Assembly: GCF_044962685.1 (NCBI RefSeq)
Contig: NZ_JBBKTX010000016.1
Coordinates: 66,008-130,007 of the forward strand
Origin: Oceanobacter antarcticus
GTDB taxonomy: Bacteria; Pseudomonadota; Gammaproteobacteria; Pseudomonadales; Oceanobacteraceae
Direction of reading: 5' to 3'
Length of the DNA stretch: 64,000 nt
The notes under the pieces: model-generated
What the model saw: the letters and a program-made list of their open reading frames with translations, nothing else
Told to the model about the DNA's origin: nothing
The model's database searches: none
Part shown: piece by piece, positions 8,639-16,592 of the stretch
Position numbering within the stretch: position 1 is the stretch's first letter
How the letters are laid out: each line of letters opens with the position of its first letter
Program-made: the position numbers and the translations under genes

Positions 8639-10008
8639 TGAATTTCAAGGCAATCGTACTCTCTGCCGTTATGGCTCTGGGTGTTAACACTGCTGTTGCT
8701 GCCGAGGCGGTCTCTGTTGATTCCCTGCTGAACTTGGTAAAGCAAGGTCAGGCACGTGATAACAAGGAATTTCAGGAACGTCTCAAGCGTTTCAATTCCG
8801 ACAAGGTTACCCAGGAAAAGATGCTGGCAGAGGCTCGACGTGAGCGTGACAATCTGCTGAAGGAAAGTGAAAGCAAGGAAAGTAAGTTCCAGACTAACGA
8901 AACGACCGTGGCAGAAGCGCAAGAACGCCTGACTAATCGTATGGGTTCGTTGAAAGAACTGTTTGGTGTCTTGCAGCAGGTGGCGGGCGATACCAAATCT
9001 GTGTTTGAAGGCTCTGTTGTCAGCTCTGAACTGCCAGGGCGTGATGTGTTTTTGCGTGATCTGATCATCACTGCTGGTTCTTCTTCCAAGTTGCCATCCA
9101 TCGAACAACTTGAACAGTTGTGGTTCGAGATGCAGCGTGAAATGACTTATAGCGGTCGTATTTCCCAATACACTGCCGATGTGGTTGTACCGACGGGTGA
9201 AACCACCCAAAAAGAAGTGATCCGTGTTGGTGGTTTTAACGTGGTATCTGATGGCAAGTACCTGAACTGGGATCTGGATTCAGGTCGTCTGGTTGAGCTG
9301 GACAAGCAACCGGGTGGGCGTTACACCGGCCCGGCTGCAGAGCTGGAAAGTGCTTCCGGTACGACGCTGACCAGTTTCTGGATTGACCCTTCCCGTGGTC
9401 AGTTGCTGAAAATTCTGGGTCAGTCACCTGAGCTGGGTGACCGTGTTGACCAGGGTGGTGTGGTTGGTTACATCATTATTGTTTTGGGTAGCATTGGTAT
9501 CTTGCTGGCGGTGTGGCGCATGCTGGTGCTGATCGCTGAAGGTAGCCGTATTCGCAAGCAGATGGCGTCTGATACGCCGCGTGAAGACAACGCTCTGGGC
9601 CGCGTGATGGCAGTATTCCAGGCCAACAAGGACGCTGACATTGAAACGCTGGAACTGCATCTGGGCGAAGCCATTTCTGCTGAAGTGCCGAAGCTGACGC
9701 GGGCCATTGGCTGGATCAAGATTATCTCGGTGGTTGCACCGCTGCTGGGCTTGCTGGGTACGGTAACCGGTATGATCGATGTGTTTGAAACCATGTCCCT
9801 GTTTGGTACCGGTGATCCAAAATTGATGGCTGGTGGTATTTCCCAGGCATTGGTAACGACGGTTCTGGGTCTTGTTGCTGCGATTCCTTGTGTGTTTTTG
9901 CACACCCTCACCAACAACCGCAGTCGCGAGTTGATGATGATTCTGGAAGAGCGAGCGACGGGTATTCTGGCTCGCCAGTCTGAACAACAACACGCTAAAG
10001 CGGCGTAA
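8638..10008 (+). CDS. TtpC-like MotA/TolQ/ExbB proton-channel family protein
   Basis: A 456-residue protein with a cleavable signal peptide (ending TAVAA at about residue 22), a periplasmic coiled-coil region (about 30-105), and a middle domain. The C-terminal MotA/TolQ/ExbB domain has a first helix VVGYIIIVLGSIGILLAVW (about 278-296) and two more around GLLGTVTGMIDVF and ALVTTVLGLVAAIPCVFLH. This matches TtpC, the extra ExbB-like subunit of TonB2 systems described in Vibrio. It sits between DUF3450 and the short ExbB with spacings of -1 and 5 bases, so it is translated with them. A CAGGAGG ribosome site lies within the end of the upstream gene. Confidence 0.88.
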   Translation: MNFKAIVLSAVMALGVNTAVAAEAVSVDSLLNLVKQGQARDNKEFQERLKRFNSDKVTQEKMLAEARRERDNLLKESESKESKFQTNETTVAEAQERLTNRMGSLKELFGVLQQVAGDTKSVFEGSVVSSELPGRDVFLRDLIITAGSSSKLPSIEQLEQLWFEMQREMTYSGRISQYTADVVVPTGETTQKEVIRVGGFNVVSDGKYLNWDLDSGRLVELDKQPGGRYTGPAAELESASGTTLTSFWIDPSRGQLLKILGQSPELGDRVDQGGVVGYIIIVLGSIGILLAVWRMLVLIAEGSRIRKQMASDTPREDNALGRVMAVFQANKDADIETLELHLGEAISAEVPKLTRAIGWIKIISVVAPLLGLLGTVTGMIDVFETMSLFGTGDPKLMAGGISQALVTTVLGLVAAIPCVFLHTLTNNRSRELMMILEERATGILARQSEQQHAKAA

Positions 10009-10013
10009 TCATC

Positions 10014-10535
10014 ATGTTTGGTGAACTGTACGAACCCGTTTATCTGTTCATGGAGCGTGGAGGCGATGTCCTCTACGCCATCTGTGGGCTGGTTTTTATT
10101 CTATGGTTGCTGGTTCTTGAGCGTGTTGGTTACTTTCTGTTCGTTTACCGCACGTCTGTAAAGACGGCATTGACCGAATGGGAGGCGCGTAACGAACGTC
10201 GCTCCTGGACAGCGCATCAGATTCGTCAGGATCTGATTGGTCAGCTGTCTTTTGAACTCTCTGCCAATATGAGCACCATCAAGATGTTGATCGGCCTGGC
10301 ACCGCTGTTCGGCTTGCTGGGTACTGTCAGTGGCATGATTGAGGTATTCGATGTTATGGCGTTCCTGGGTAATGGTAGTCCCAAGGCCATGGCATCCGGT
10401 ATCTCCAAGGCTACGATTCCGACCATGGCTGGTATGGTGGGTGCTATTACCGGTGTGTTTGCCCAGTCCTTGCTGGATCGCTATATCAAGCGTGAAAAGA
10501 TCCGCATAGAAGACAAGCTGACCTTCGATCACTAA
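10014..10535 (+). CDS. exbB: biopolymer transporter ExbB
   Basis: A 173-residue ExbB of the short TonB2 type. Three transmembrane helices are visible: about 15-37 (VLYAICGLVFILWLLVLERV), and a pair around LIGLAPLFGLLGTVSGMIEVF and ATIPTMAGMVGAITGVFAQSLL. The Gly-rich GLLGTVSGM motif is conserved in proton-channel subunits. With ExbD it forms the inner-membrane channel that harvests the proton gradient to drive TonB. It lies 5 bases after the TtpC-like gene and 17 bases before exbD. Confidence 0.92.
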   Translation: MFGELYEPVYLFMERGGDVLYAICGLVFILWLLVLERVGYFLFVYRTSVKTALTEWEARNERRSWTAHQIRQDLIGQLSFELSANMSTIKMLIGLAPLFGLLGTVSGMIEVFDVMAFLGNGSPKAMASGISKATIPTMAGMVGAITGVFAQSLLDRYIKREKIRIEDKLTFDH

Positions 10536-10552
10536 TTCAAGAGAAGATTGCT

Positions 10553-10963
10553 ATGAGACGCGGTTTTTCAAATTTGACCCCACAGGCTGAAGAAGGCGAA
10601 ATCGACATTACGCCGATGCTGGACGTAGTGTTTATCATGCTGATCTTTTTCATCGTGACGGCTTCCTTTGTCAAGGAATCCGGTATCGAAGTGAATCGTC
10701 CAGATGCCAGTACTTCGACCGCCAAGCCACGTGCGAATATCCTGATTGCCATCAATGATCTTGGAGAGATCTGGATTAACAAACGCCATGTCGATGAAAG
10801 TCAGGTACGGGCCAACATCGAACGTATGCACGCCGAAAACCCGCAGGGAACGGTGGTGATTCAGGCAGACGAGGAAGCTAAAACCAAGCAGTTGGTCGCC
10901 GTTATGGATGCTGCACGGGCCGCTGGGGTATATGACGTATCTCTGGCAACAGAGGAGCGCTAG
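10553..10963 (+). CDS. exbD: biopolymer transporter ExbD
   Basis: A 136-residue ExbD/TolR protein. The single N-terminal helix (about 21-40) carries the essential membrane Asp24 in ITPMLDVVFIMLIFF, the proton-carrying residue of this family. The periplasmic domain follows, with the typical end block VVIQADEEAKTKQLVAVMDAARAAGV. It works with ExbB and TonB. The TonB start lies 2 bases downstream, so the two are co-translated. Confidence 0.94.
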   Translation: MRRGFSNLTPQAEEGEIDITPMLDVVFIMLIFFIVTASFVKESGIEVNRPDASTSTAKPRANILIAINDLGEIWINKRHVDESQVRANIERMHAENPQGTVVIQADEEAKTKQLVAVMDAARAAGVYDVSLATEER

Positions 10964-10965
10964 CT

Positions 10966-11592
10966 ATGTTCCCAACCCTGCTACGCTTTGGTGCAGCCCT
11001 GGCCGTTGCAGCGGTTGCGACCTTTGCCGTTTTCTGGATGATGCAGAGCCTGATCAGTACTGGTGGCTCTGTACTCAACGAGAATGATTTTGGCCGCATC
11101 GAAAGCTTCGTCATGAGCAAGCCGGACGATGAGGTTCGAACCAAGGAACGCAAACCGCAAAAGCCGCCGGTGGCTGCAAAAGAGCCACCCAAGCCTGATA
11201 TGCCAAAACCCCAGGTTGCCAAGGCATCCGCTGAAGGATTTGATGTGGGCGGGTTTGATATGGGGGCTGAACTGAATGTCGATGCCGGTTTGTCTGGTGG
11301 TTCTGGCGATGGTGATTTTTTGCCAATCGTTAAAGTCGCTCCTAACTATCCGCGTCGCGCCGCCCAGAAAGGCATCGAAGGATACGTCGTCGTGGAATTT
11401 ACGGTGACGAGTCTGGGAACCGTGGTTGACCCTGTCGTCATTGAAGCGGCTCCGCCAAACATTTTCGACCGTGAAGCGCTGTCTGCTGTGAAGAAATTCA
11501 AGTACAAGCCAAAAGTGGAAAATGGGAAACCGGTAGAGGTAAAAGGTGTCCGCAATATTATTCGCTTTGAACTTGAGAAAAACGGCAGATAA
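10966..11592 (+). CDS. tonB: energy transducer TonB (TonB2 type)
   Basis: A 208-residue TonB. The N-terminal anchor helix (about 7-29, FGAALAVAAVATFAVFWMMQ) lacks the usual His of TonB1. A short Lys/Pro-rich linker follows (about 63-84, with KPPVAAKEPPKPDMPKPQ). The C-terminal TonB domain carries PIVKVAPNYPRRAAQKGIEG and VEFTVTSLGTVVDPVV, ending FKYKPKVENGKPVEVKGVRN. The linker is shorter than in TonB1 proteins, as expected for TonB2. It should contact the TonB box of receptors, the obvious client being the receptor at 3083. Confidence 0.93.
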   Translation: MFPTLLRFGAALAVAAVATFAVFWMMQSLISTGGSVLNENDFGRIESFVMSKPDDEVRTKERKPQKPPVAAKEPPKPDMPKPQVAKASAEGFDVGGFDMGAELNVDAGLSGGSGDGDFLPIVKVAPNYPRRAAQKGIEGYVVVEFTVTSLGTVVDPVVIEAAPPNIFDREALSAVKKFKYKPKVENGKPVEVKGVRNIIRFELEKNGR

Positions 11593-11603
11593 CCGGAGGT
11601 AGC

Positions 11604-12899
11604 ATGAAAAAGTCAATTGCCTTGTTGAATGCTGGTTTGATGGTATTCACTCTGTCTTTTGTGAGTGTGGGCGCTTCCAGCGTCCAGGCTGAAGAGCAGT
11701 CAAGTGCTGAGTCCAGTAAAAAGCGTGTCCGTCGCTCTGCGACCATGCGTCCGGTTATTTACAAAAAACTGGATGGTGCTCGTGAACTGGCCGATGCCAA
11801 AAAATACAAGGAAGCACTGGAAGAACTGCAGTCTCTGGAGAAGCGCAAACGTAACTCCTATGAGACCGCCATGACGTACAACATGTATGCGTACGTTTAT
11901 TTTAACCAGGAAAAATACAAGGATGCGTCTGCTGCTTACGAGCAGGTATTGTCGGTCGACAATATCCCTGAAAGCCTGGAGCAGACAACGCTGTACAGCC
12001 TGGCCAAGTTGTATCTGATTCAGGAAAATTACAAGAAAGCACTGGTTCCCTTGAACAAGTGGTTCACTATTGTTGAGTCTGCCAATGCCGAATCCTACGT
12101 GCTGCGTGCCCAAATTTATTTCCAGATCGAGCAATACAGCAAGGCATTGCCGGATGTGAAGAAGGCAATTGCCATGACCAAGGAAACGGGTAAGGTTCCT
12201 CGTGAAAACTGGTTGATGCTGGAACGGGCAGTCTATTATCAGAACAAGGATTTCAATAATCTGGCTCGTTGCCTGCAAGATCTGGCAACCCTGTATCCGA
12301 AGCCACAATATTGGGTGCAGTTGGCGGCCGTCTACAGTGAGTTGAATCAGCCCAAAAAAGAACTGGCAACCCTGGAAACCGCGTTTGAGCAAGGCATGCT
12401 GACCAAGGAAAGCGAACTGGTGAATTATTCACAAGCCTTGCTGGGTCAGGATATTCCCTACAAGGCAGCCAATATTCTGGTCGCGGGTATGGAGAAGGGA
12501 GTCATCAAGGAAACGGCTCGTAATATGTCTTTGCTGGGTGATGCCTGGATGCTGGCGAAGGAATACGATCGTGCGATTGGCGTGATGACCAAGGCGGCTG
12601 ACCTGTCGCATGAGGGCAGTGACTACTTCAAACTGGCACAGATCCATACTGAACGTCAGGAATGGGATCTGGCACTGAAAAACGTTAACCTGGCAATCCA
12701 GCAAGGTGGGTTGCAACAGCCACATTCGGCCTTGATCCTGCAAGGTTTGGTGCTGTTTAACCTCGGTCAATTGACCGATGCCAAAGGAGCGTTTGCCAAG
12801 GCCCGCAGCTATGATGCCGCTGTTAAAACGGCGGATCAGTGGATCAAGTATATTGAAGGCGAAGAACAACGCCGGGAATATATGGCTGCGTCGTCCTGA
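11604..12899 (+). CDS. TPR-repeat periplasmic protein of the TonB2 operon
   Basis: A 431-residue protein with a signal peptide (residues 1-29, ending SVQA), a basic stretch SSKKRVRRSATMRPV, and then tetratricopeptide repeats over most of its length. Examples are ARELADAKKYKEALEELQSL, YVYFNQEKYKDASAAYEQVL and AYVLRAQ-type helices. It is the last gene of the operon, 11 bases after tonB, behind an ACCGGAGG ribosome site. A TPR protein is the standard final gene of this operon type in Shewanella-like bacteria, probably a scaffold for the TonB complex in the periplasm. The precise role is unknown. Confidence 0.85.
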   Translation: MKKSIALLNAGLMVFTLSFVSVGASSVQAEEQSSAESSKKRVRRSATMRPVIYKKLDGARELADAKKYKEALEELQSLEKRKRNSYETAMTYNMYAYVYFNQEKYKDASAAYEQVLSVDNIPESLEQTTLYSLAKLYLIQENYKKALVPLNKWFTIVESANAESYVLRAQIYFQIEQYSKALPDVKKAIAMTKETGKVPRENWLMLERAVYYQNKDFNNLARCLQDLATLYPKPQYWVQLAAVYSELNQPKKELATLETAFEQGMLTKESELVNYSQALLGQDIPYKAANILVAGMEKGVIKETARNMSLLGDAWMLAKEYDRAIGVMTKAADLSHEGSDYFKLAQIHTERQEWDLALKNVNLAIQQGGLQQPHSALILQGLVLFNLGQLTDAKGAFAKARSYDAAVKTADQWIKYIEGEEQRREYMAASS

Positions 12900-12951
12900 T
12901 CAGGCAGAAGCCGGTCGAACAGCCTGCTAAGCCAGACAGGCTCTGGCTCCC

Positions 12952-12992
12952 AGACATAAAAAAACCGCTCATGTAGCGGTTTTTTTATGTCT
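12952..12992. terminator. bidirectional terminator between the TPR gene and the opposing gene
   Basis: An 18-base arm (12952-12969, core ACCGCT flanked by A7), loop CATGT (12970-12974) and perfect 18-base complement (12975-12992). T7 and A7 tracts on either side give an intrinsic terminator in both directions. The stop codon of the minus-strand gene (12985-12987) lies inside the stem. Confidence 0.92.
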
Positions 12993-13644
12993 CTAATATG
13001 TCGGCAAGATCCTTGGCCAGGGCAAGAGCGGAGCTGATATTGTCTGCCAACAAGAGGCTGTCTGGCCGGTAAATCAGTAAAAAAGTATCGCTCAATTCGA
13101 TGCTGACGGTGTCATGTTGTTCAAGCCAATGACTGAAATTGCCGTTCAGTTTTATCCGTACCGCATGGGGTTTGATGGCAGCGATCTTCCATTGGCGCAG
13201 GGATGGTGGCAGCTCAGAGGCCTGCAAACGGATGAATGCATCAGGCTGTGGATCTACAAACTGGTCGAGCTGACGTGATTGATGATTTTTTGCAGGTGTG
13301 GCCTTCAGTTTACCAACGTGTTTACTATCGCACTCGATCAGAATCAGCGTTTGTTGGGAGATGCCGCTGGCGGCAATCACCGGGTAGTCCATGATCTTGT
13401 ACGCTCGCCCGTGCCAGTGACCACGGAGTTGGTGCCGCCCGTGGCGAATCTGGCTGTGGTGAAATAAGTCAAATCCGGCGGCTCTGAGTTCGTGATCCAG
13501 GGCTGCGTAACCTTGATATTCCGCGTCAATTTGTTGTGCCAGTTGGCGGCGGGATTTGCCTGCTTCATCCTGGGTCAGATACAACAGGGTGCCAATGGTG
13601 CCAGCCAGTAAAAACACGATCAGCACGGATAAGACAATGGTCAT
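12985..13644 (-). CDS. hypothetical membrane-anchored protein
   Basis: A 219-residue protein that I do not recognise. It has one N-terminal transmembrane helix (about residues 3-24, VLSVLIVFLLAGTIGTLLYLT), then a soluble domain rich in His, Gln and Leu (YQGYAALDHELRAAGF, FHHSQIRHGRHQLRGHWHGR). The second half has beta-strand-like stretches (HDTVSIELSDTFLLIYRPDS) and a final Leu/Ala-rich helix. No catalytic motif is evident. Its start is the ATG at 13642-13644. It ends inside the shared terminator and is divergent from the enoyl-CoA hydratase-family gene. Composition is like its neighbours, so it looks native and perhaps lineage-restricted. Confidence 0.65.
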   Translation of the reverse strand: MTIVLSVLIVFLLAGTIGTLLYLTQDEAGKSRRQLAQQIDAEYQGYAALDHELRAAGFDLFHHSQIRHGRHQLRGHWHGRAYKIMDYPVIAASGISQQTLILIECDSKHVGKLKATPAKNHQSRQLDQFVDPQPDAFIRLQASELPPSLRQWKIAAIKPHAVRIKLNGNFSHWLEQHDTVSIELSDTFLLIYRPDSLLLADNISSALALAKDLADILET

Positions 13645-13746
13645 AACAGATTCGTTTTGGCTCGGATTTGAGTGGAGTGTACCATCTCAGAGGTTTTCTC
13701 CGAGCTGGAAAGATCCGGCCAGCATCCAGCCCAAAGGAATAAAAGT

Positions 13747-14868
13747 GTGAGTACACCTTCCGACGTTACATTTCAGACACTGTCCGCCAGGGGCGGCTTC
13801 AAGATTGGTCTGGTGAGCCTGAACCGCGACCGGGCGATGAATGCATTAACCCAGGAGATGATCCAGGCGATAGGACGCCGGTTGGCACGCTGGCAGCAGA
13901 GCAAGCGTATTGTTGCTGTCGTTATTCGTGGCGAGGGGCGCTGTTTCAGTAGTGGTGGTGATATTCGCCAGCTTTACGATGGCATTGCCTGCGCTGATGC
14001 CAACGGACTCAAGCGAGCGGATCAGTTTTTTGAGCTGGAATACAAAACCAATATACAGCTGCACCGGTTTACCAAACCACTTATTGCCTGGGGGCACGGT
14101 TATGTAATGGGTGGGGGACTCGGGTTGTTTCTGACCGCCAATCACCGTATTGGTACCGAGTCGATGCAGCTGGCTTGGCCCGAGGTGCGTATCGGACTTT
14201 TTCCGGATGTACTGGGTACCTGGTATTTGTCGCGTATAGATTCGGCTCTGGGTCACTGGATGGGATTAACCGGCGTACCTGTCACTTCGACAGATGCCTT
14301 ATCTCAGCATTTGATCGACTATCAGCTGGCGGATGGCGATCTTGAAGCAATGATTGGGCAATTACGCCAGCTCAGCTGGAGTAGCCGCACGCCCGACAAT
14401 CAGTTGCTGGTGCGTACCTTGTTAAGCCGCTTGCAGTCCCAATCGGCTGTTACCGCACCAGCCAGTGACTGGCAGCGTACACAGTCCGTTATCACAACAA
14501 TGATGGAGCCTGTGATCAGGCAGGGAAAGGTAGCACTACCGGCTGCGAACCCGTATCAGGATGACTGGATCCAGCGCGGGTTAACGCAGCATCATGCTGG
14601 TTGTCCGGCATCGGCCAGACTGGTGGTTGAACAGCTTGCTGCTGGCTGGCGTATGAGCTTGGTCGAAGCCGCACGACTGGAATTGGCAATGGCTTGGCAA
14701 GCCTGTCGGCATCCAGATCTGGTCGAAGGTATCCGGGCGTTGCTGATTGAGCGAGGGTCGACCCCCAGATGGCAGCATGCAACGCCAGCCAGCGTCCCTG
14801 ATGACTGGATAAAAGCGCTGATGGCATCACCGTGGGAACGGCAACACCATCCTTTTGCGGATCTATAA
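13747..14868 (+). CDS. 3-hydroxyisobutyryl-CoA hydrolase (enoyl-CoA hydratase/isomerase family)
   Basis: A 373-residue crotonase-fold protein, the usual length for 3-hydroxyisobutyryl-CoA hydrolases of valine catabolism. The oxyanion-hole and signature regions are clear: IRGEGRCFSSGGDIRQLYDG, then AWGHGYVMGGGLGLFLTANH, and the discriminating block MQLAWPEVRIGLFPDVLGTW. I chose the GTG at 13747 because AAAGGA at 13733-13738 is well spaced and the first residues fit the family. The frame is open back to 13672. It converges on ygfZ with a 1-base gap. A plain enoyl-CoA hydratase is less likely because these are about 260 residues long. Confidence 0.82.
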   Translation: MSTPSDVTFQTLSARGGFKIGLVSLNRDRAMNALTQEMIQAIGRRLARWQQSKRIVAVVIRGEGRCFSSGGDIRQLYDGIACADANGLKRADQFFELEYKTNIQLHRFTKPLIAWGHGYVMGGGLGLFLTANHRIGTESMQLAWPEVRIGLFPDVLGTWYLSRIDSALGHWMGLTGVPVTSTDALSQHLIDYQLADGDLEAMIGQLRQLSWSSRTPDNQLLVRTLLSRLQSQSAVTAPASDWQRTQSVITTMMEPVIRQGKVALPAANPYQDDWIQRGLTQHHAGCPASARLVVEQLAAGWRMSLVEAARLELAMAWQACRHPDLVEGIRALLIERGSTPRWQHATPASVPDDWIKALMASPWERQHHPFADL

Positions 14869-14869
14869 T

Positions 14870-15754
14870 CTACGCCGATTCTGGCGAGCTGCTGGTGGCA
14901 AAGGGCAGTGGGGTTATGGTAATGGGGGTATCGTTTTCGAGCGTCAGTGCTCCTTGTGGCTCACCATTCAAAACCAGTAAACCGCAGTCTCCATTCCAAC
15001 TGGCTACTTCACCGACGGTTTTGCCTGCAGCCTCGATATTGCTTAGCAGGCTTGGAGGCTGAAAAGCAGCCGAAGAGCGGGGCGTGCTGGCAGCACCCAC
15101 CAGCTGTTTCTTGGCTTTGCCAAGATATTGCACGCGGGCGACAACTTCCTGTCCGGTGTAGCAGCCTTTCTTGAAGTTGACGCCGCCCAGTTTATCCCAG
15201 GCGATATGCTGTGGTATCCAGTGTTCGACGCTCGCCTGGGTGACCCATACCAGTCCTGATTGAATATCGAGCTGTTGCCAGGCTGCGCTACTCAGTGGCA
15301 CGGTATCCGCCAGAGAGTCTGGCGCTGTATCAGCCCATTGTTCAACCCTGCCGTCTGGCCAGTTCAGTAACAGCTGACCGTCGATGTTGAGCACGGAGTG
15401 TTCCGCTTTTGGGTTTGGCATCTGGTAACCGAAGATGGCGGCCTGCAGTGGTGTTAGTGTTACCTTGTAAAACACTGCATATTTACCGAGGTGACGCTGA
15501 AATGATTCGACCAGATCTGCCGCCAGTCGAAAGACGAAACGATCGTCTGTTCGAGCTAACAGAAAGTTGGCAACCATTCGCCCTTTGGCATTACAACAAG
15601 CCCCTAATGTCCACTGGCCATCGGCCAGCCCGGTAACATCACAGGTCAGTTGGCCTTGCAGCAGTCGGGCAGCATCAGGGCCTGTCACTTCTAACAGTGA
15701 GAAGCAGGGCAGCTGGTTATCTAACGGGGTTGGTGCAGTATGGATATTGTTCAT
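14870..15754 (-). CDS. ygfZ: YgfZ/GcvT folate-binding protein (Fe-S cluster repair)
   Basis: A 294-residue member of the YgfZ family, which uses tetrahydrofolate to support assembly or repair of certain [4Fe-4S] enzymes such as MiaB. The signature KGCYTGQEVVARVQYLGKAK is present (about residues 215-235), including the conserved Cys. The N-terminal fold shows LLQGQLTCDVTGL and CNAKGRMVANFLL. The start is the ATG at 15752-15754, with a strong GGAGGAG site. It is divergent from sdhE; this sdhE-ygfZ neighbourhood is common in gammaproteobacteria. Confidence 0.92.
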   Translation of the reverse strand: MNNIHTAPTPLDNQLPCFSLLEVTGPDAARLLQGQLTCDVTGLADGQWTLGACCNAKGRMVANFLLARTDDRFVFRLAADLVESFQRHLGKYAVFYKVTLTPLQAAIFGYQMPNPKAEHSVLNIDGQLLLNWPDGRVEQWADTAPDSLADTVPLSSAAWQQLDIQSGLVWVTQASVEHWIPQHIAWDKLGGVNFKKGCYTGQEVVARVQYLGKAKKQLVGAASTPRSSAAFQPPSLLSNIEAAGKTVGEVASWNGDCGLLVLNGEPQGALTLENDTPITITPLPFATSSSPESA

Positions 15755-15889
15755 AGACTCCTCCTTCAAGCCAGTGTACCCCGGTTTGCGCTGCTGGGGC
15801 ATGACCCACATGGGGTTAATACAGTCGATGTTGCAGGTTCAAGGAGGTTGTCGCGCTGATATACTGAGGCCATTGAACAGGAGAGTAAT

Positions 15890-16144
15890 GTGATCGACGA
15901 AACTGAAGTTAAACGTCTGTGGTGGCACAGCCGTCGCGGTATGCTGGAACTGGATGTGCTGCTGATACCTTTTGTTGAAAAAGTCTACCGCACGCTGGAG
16001 CATGAAGATCAATTACGTTATCAGGCGCTGATTGAGCATGAAGATACCGATTTGTTTGCCTGGTTTCTGGAGCGGGTTGTTCCGGAAGATCCAGAGATCC
16101 ATAAAATTGTTTTGCGGGTGCTGGAGCATGCACGAACCCCCTGA
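15890..16144 (+). CDS. sdhE: FAD assembly factor SdhE
   Basis: An 84-residue SdhE (YgfY/CptB), which promotes covalent attachment of FAD to succinate dehydrogenase and fumarate reductase flavoproteins. The RGMLELD motif (RRGMLELDVLLIPF, about residues 15-29) contains the RGxxE core of the family. YQALIEHEDTDLFAWFL follows. The start is the GTG at 15890. It overlaps the next gene by 17 bases, so the two are translationally coupled, as in E. coli ygfY-ygfX. Confidence 0.92.
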   Translation: MIDETEVKRLWWHSRRGMLELDVLLIPFVEKVYRTLEHEDQLRYQALIEHEDTDLFAWFLERVVPEDPEIHKIVLRVLEHARTP

Positions 16145-16556
16145 GCTGGCATGGCAGCTTCGAACCGGGCGCTGGCAGATCGTACTGGATGTGCTGGCAC
16201 TGCTGGCGTTTTGCCTGATGCTGTCTGTGTTCCGTTACGGTCTGTGGCTGACATTGTTTGCCAGCCTGCTGACTGTTGCGGTTTACTGGCTCTGGTACTG
16301 GAAACAAGACCCTGTTATCTGTTTGCAGAAGTTACCGGAAAGCGACATGACAGCCGCTTCCCCGCCGTGGCGGTTGATATACCGCAGTGGCAATATCCGT
16401 CAGGTACGCTGGCGGCCGGGCAGTGTCCGGCGTAGTCGTTTGCTGGTTTTACGGTATTCGATCTGGCCCTGGCAGGGCCTGGTGTTACGCTGCCGTGACT
16501 TTGAGTCTGTGCAGCATTTCAAGGCGCTGCAACGTGTGCTTTACAGTGAGTTGTAA
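16128..16556 (+). CDS. ygfX: YgfX-like inner-membrane protein
   Basis: A 142-residue protein at the ygfX (cptA) position. It has two closely spaced transmembrane helices (about 20-60, VLDVLALLAFCLMLSVFR and TLFASLLTVAVYWLWYW), followed by a small cytoplasmic beta-rich domain (VRWRPGSVRRSRLLVLRY, WQGLVLRCRDFESVQHFKAL). In E. coli the pair has been discussed as a toxin-antitoxin-like unit, though SdhE is clearly a flavinylation factor. I chose the ATG at 16128 because it gives the family N-terminus. Identity rests on position, topology and partial motif similarity. Confidence 0.72.
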   Translation: MHEPPELAWQLRTGRWQIVLDVLALLAFCLMLSVFRYGLWLTLFASLLTVAVYWLWYWKQDPVICLQKLPESDMTAASPPWRLIYRSGNIRQVRWRPGSVRRSRLLVLRYSIWPWQGLVLRCRDFESVQHFKALQRVLYSEL

Positions 16557-16592
16557 CTGTCGGTCGTGCTGTTATTGGGTGAATCGTTGACG

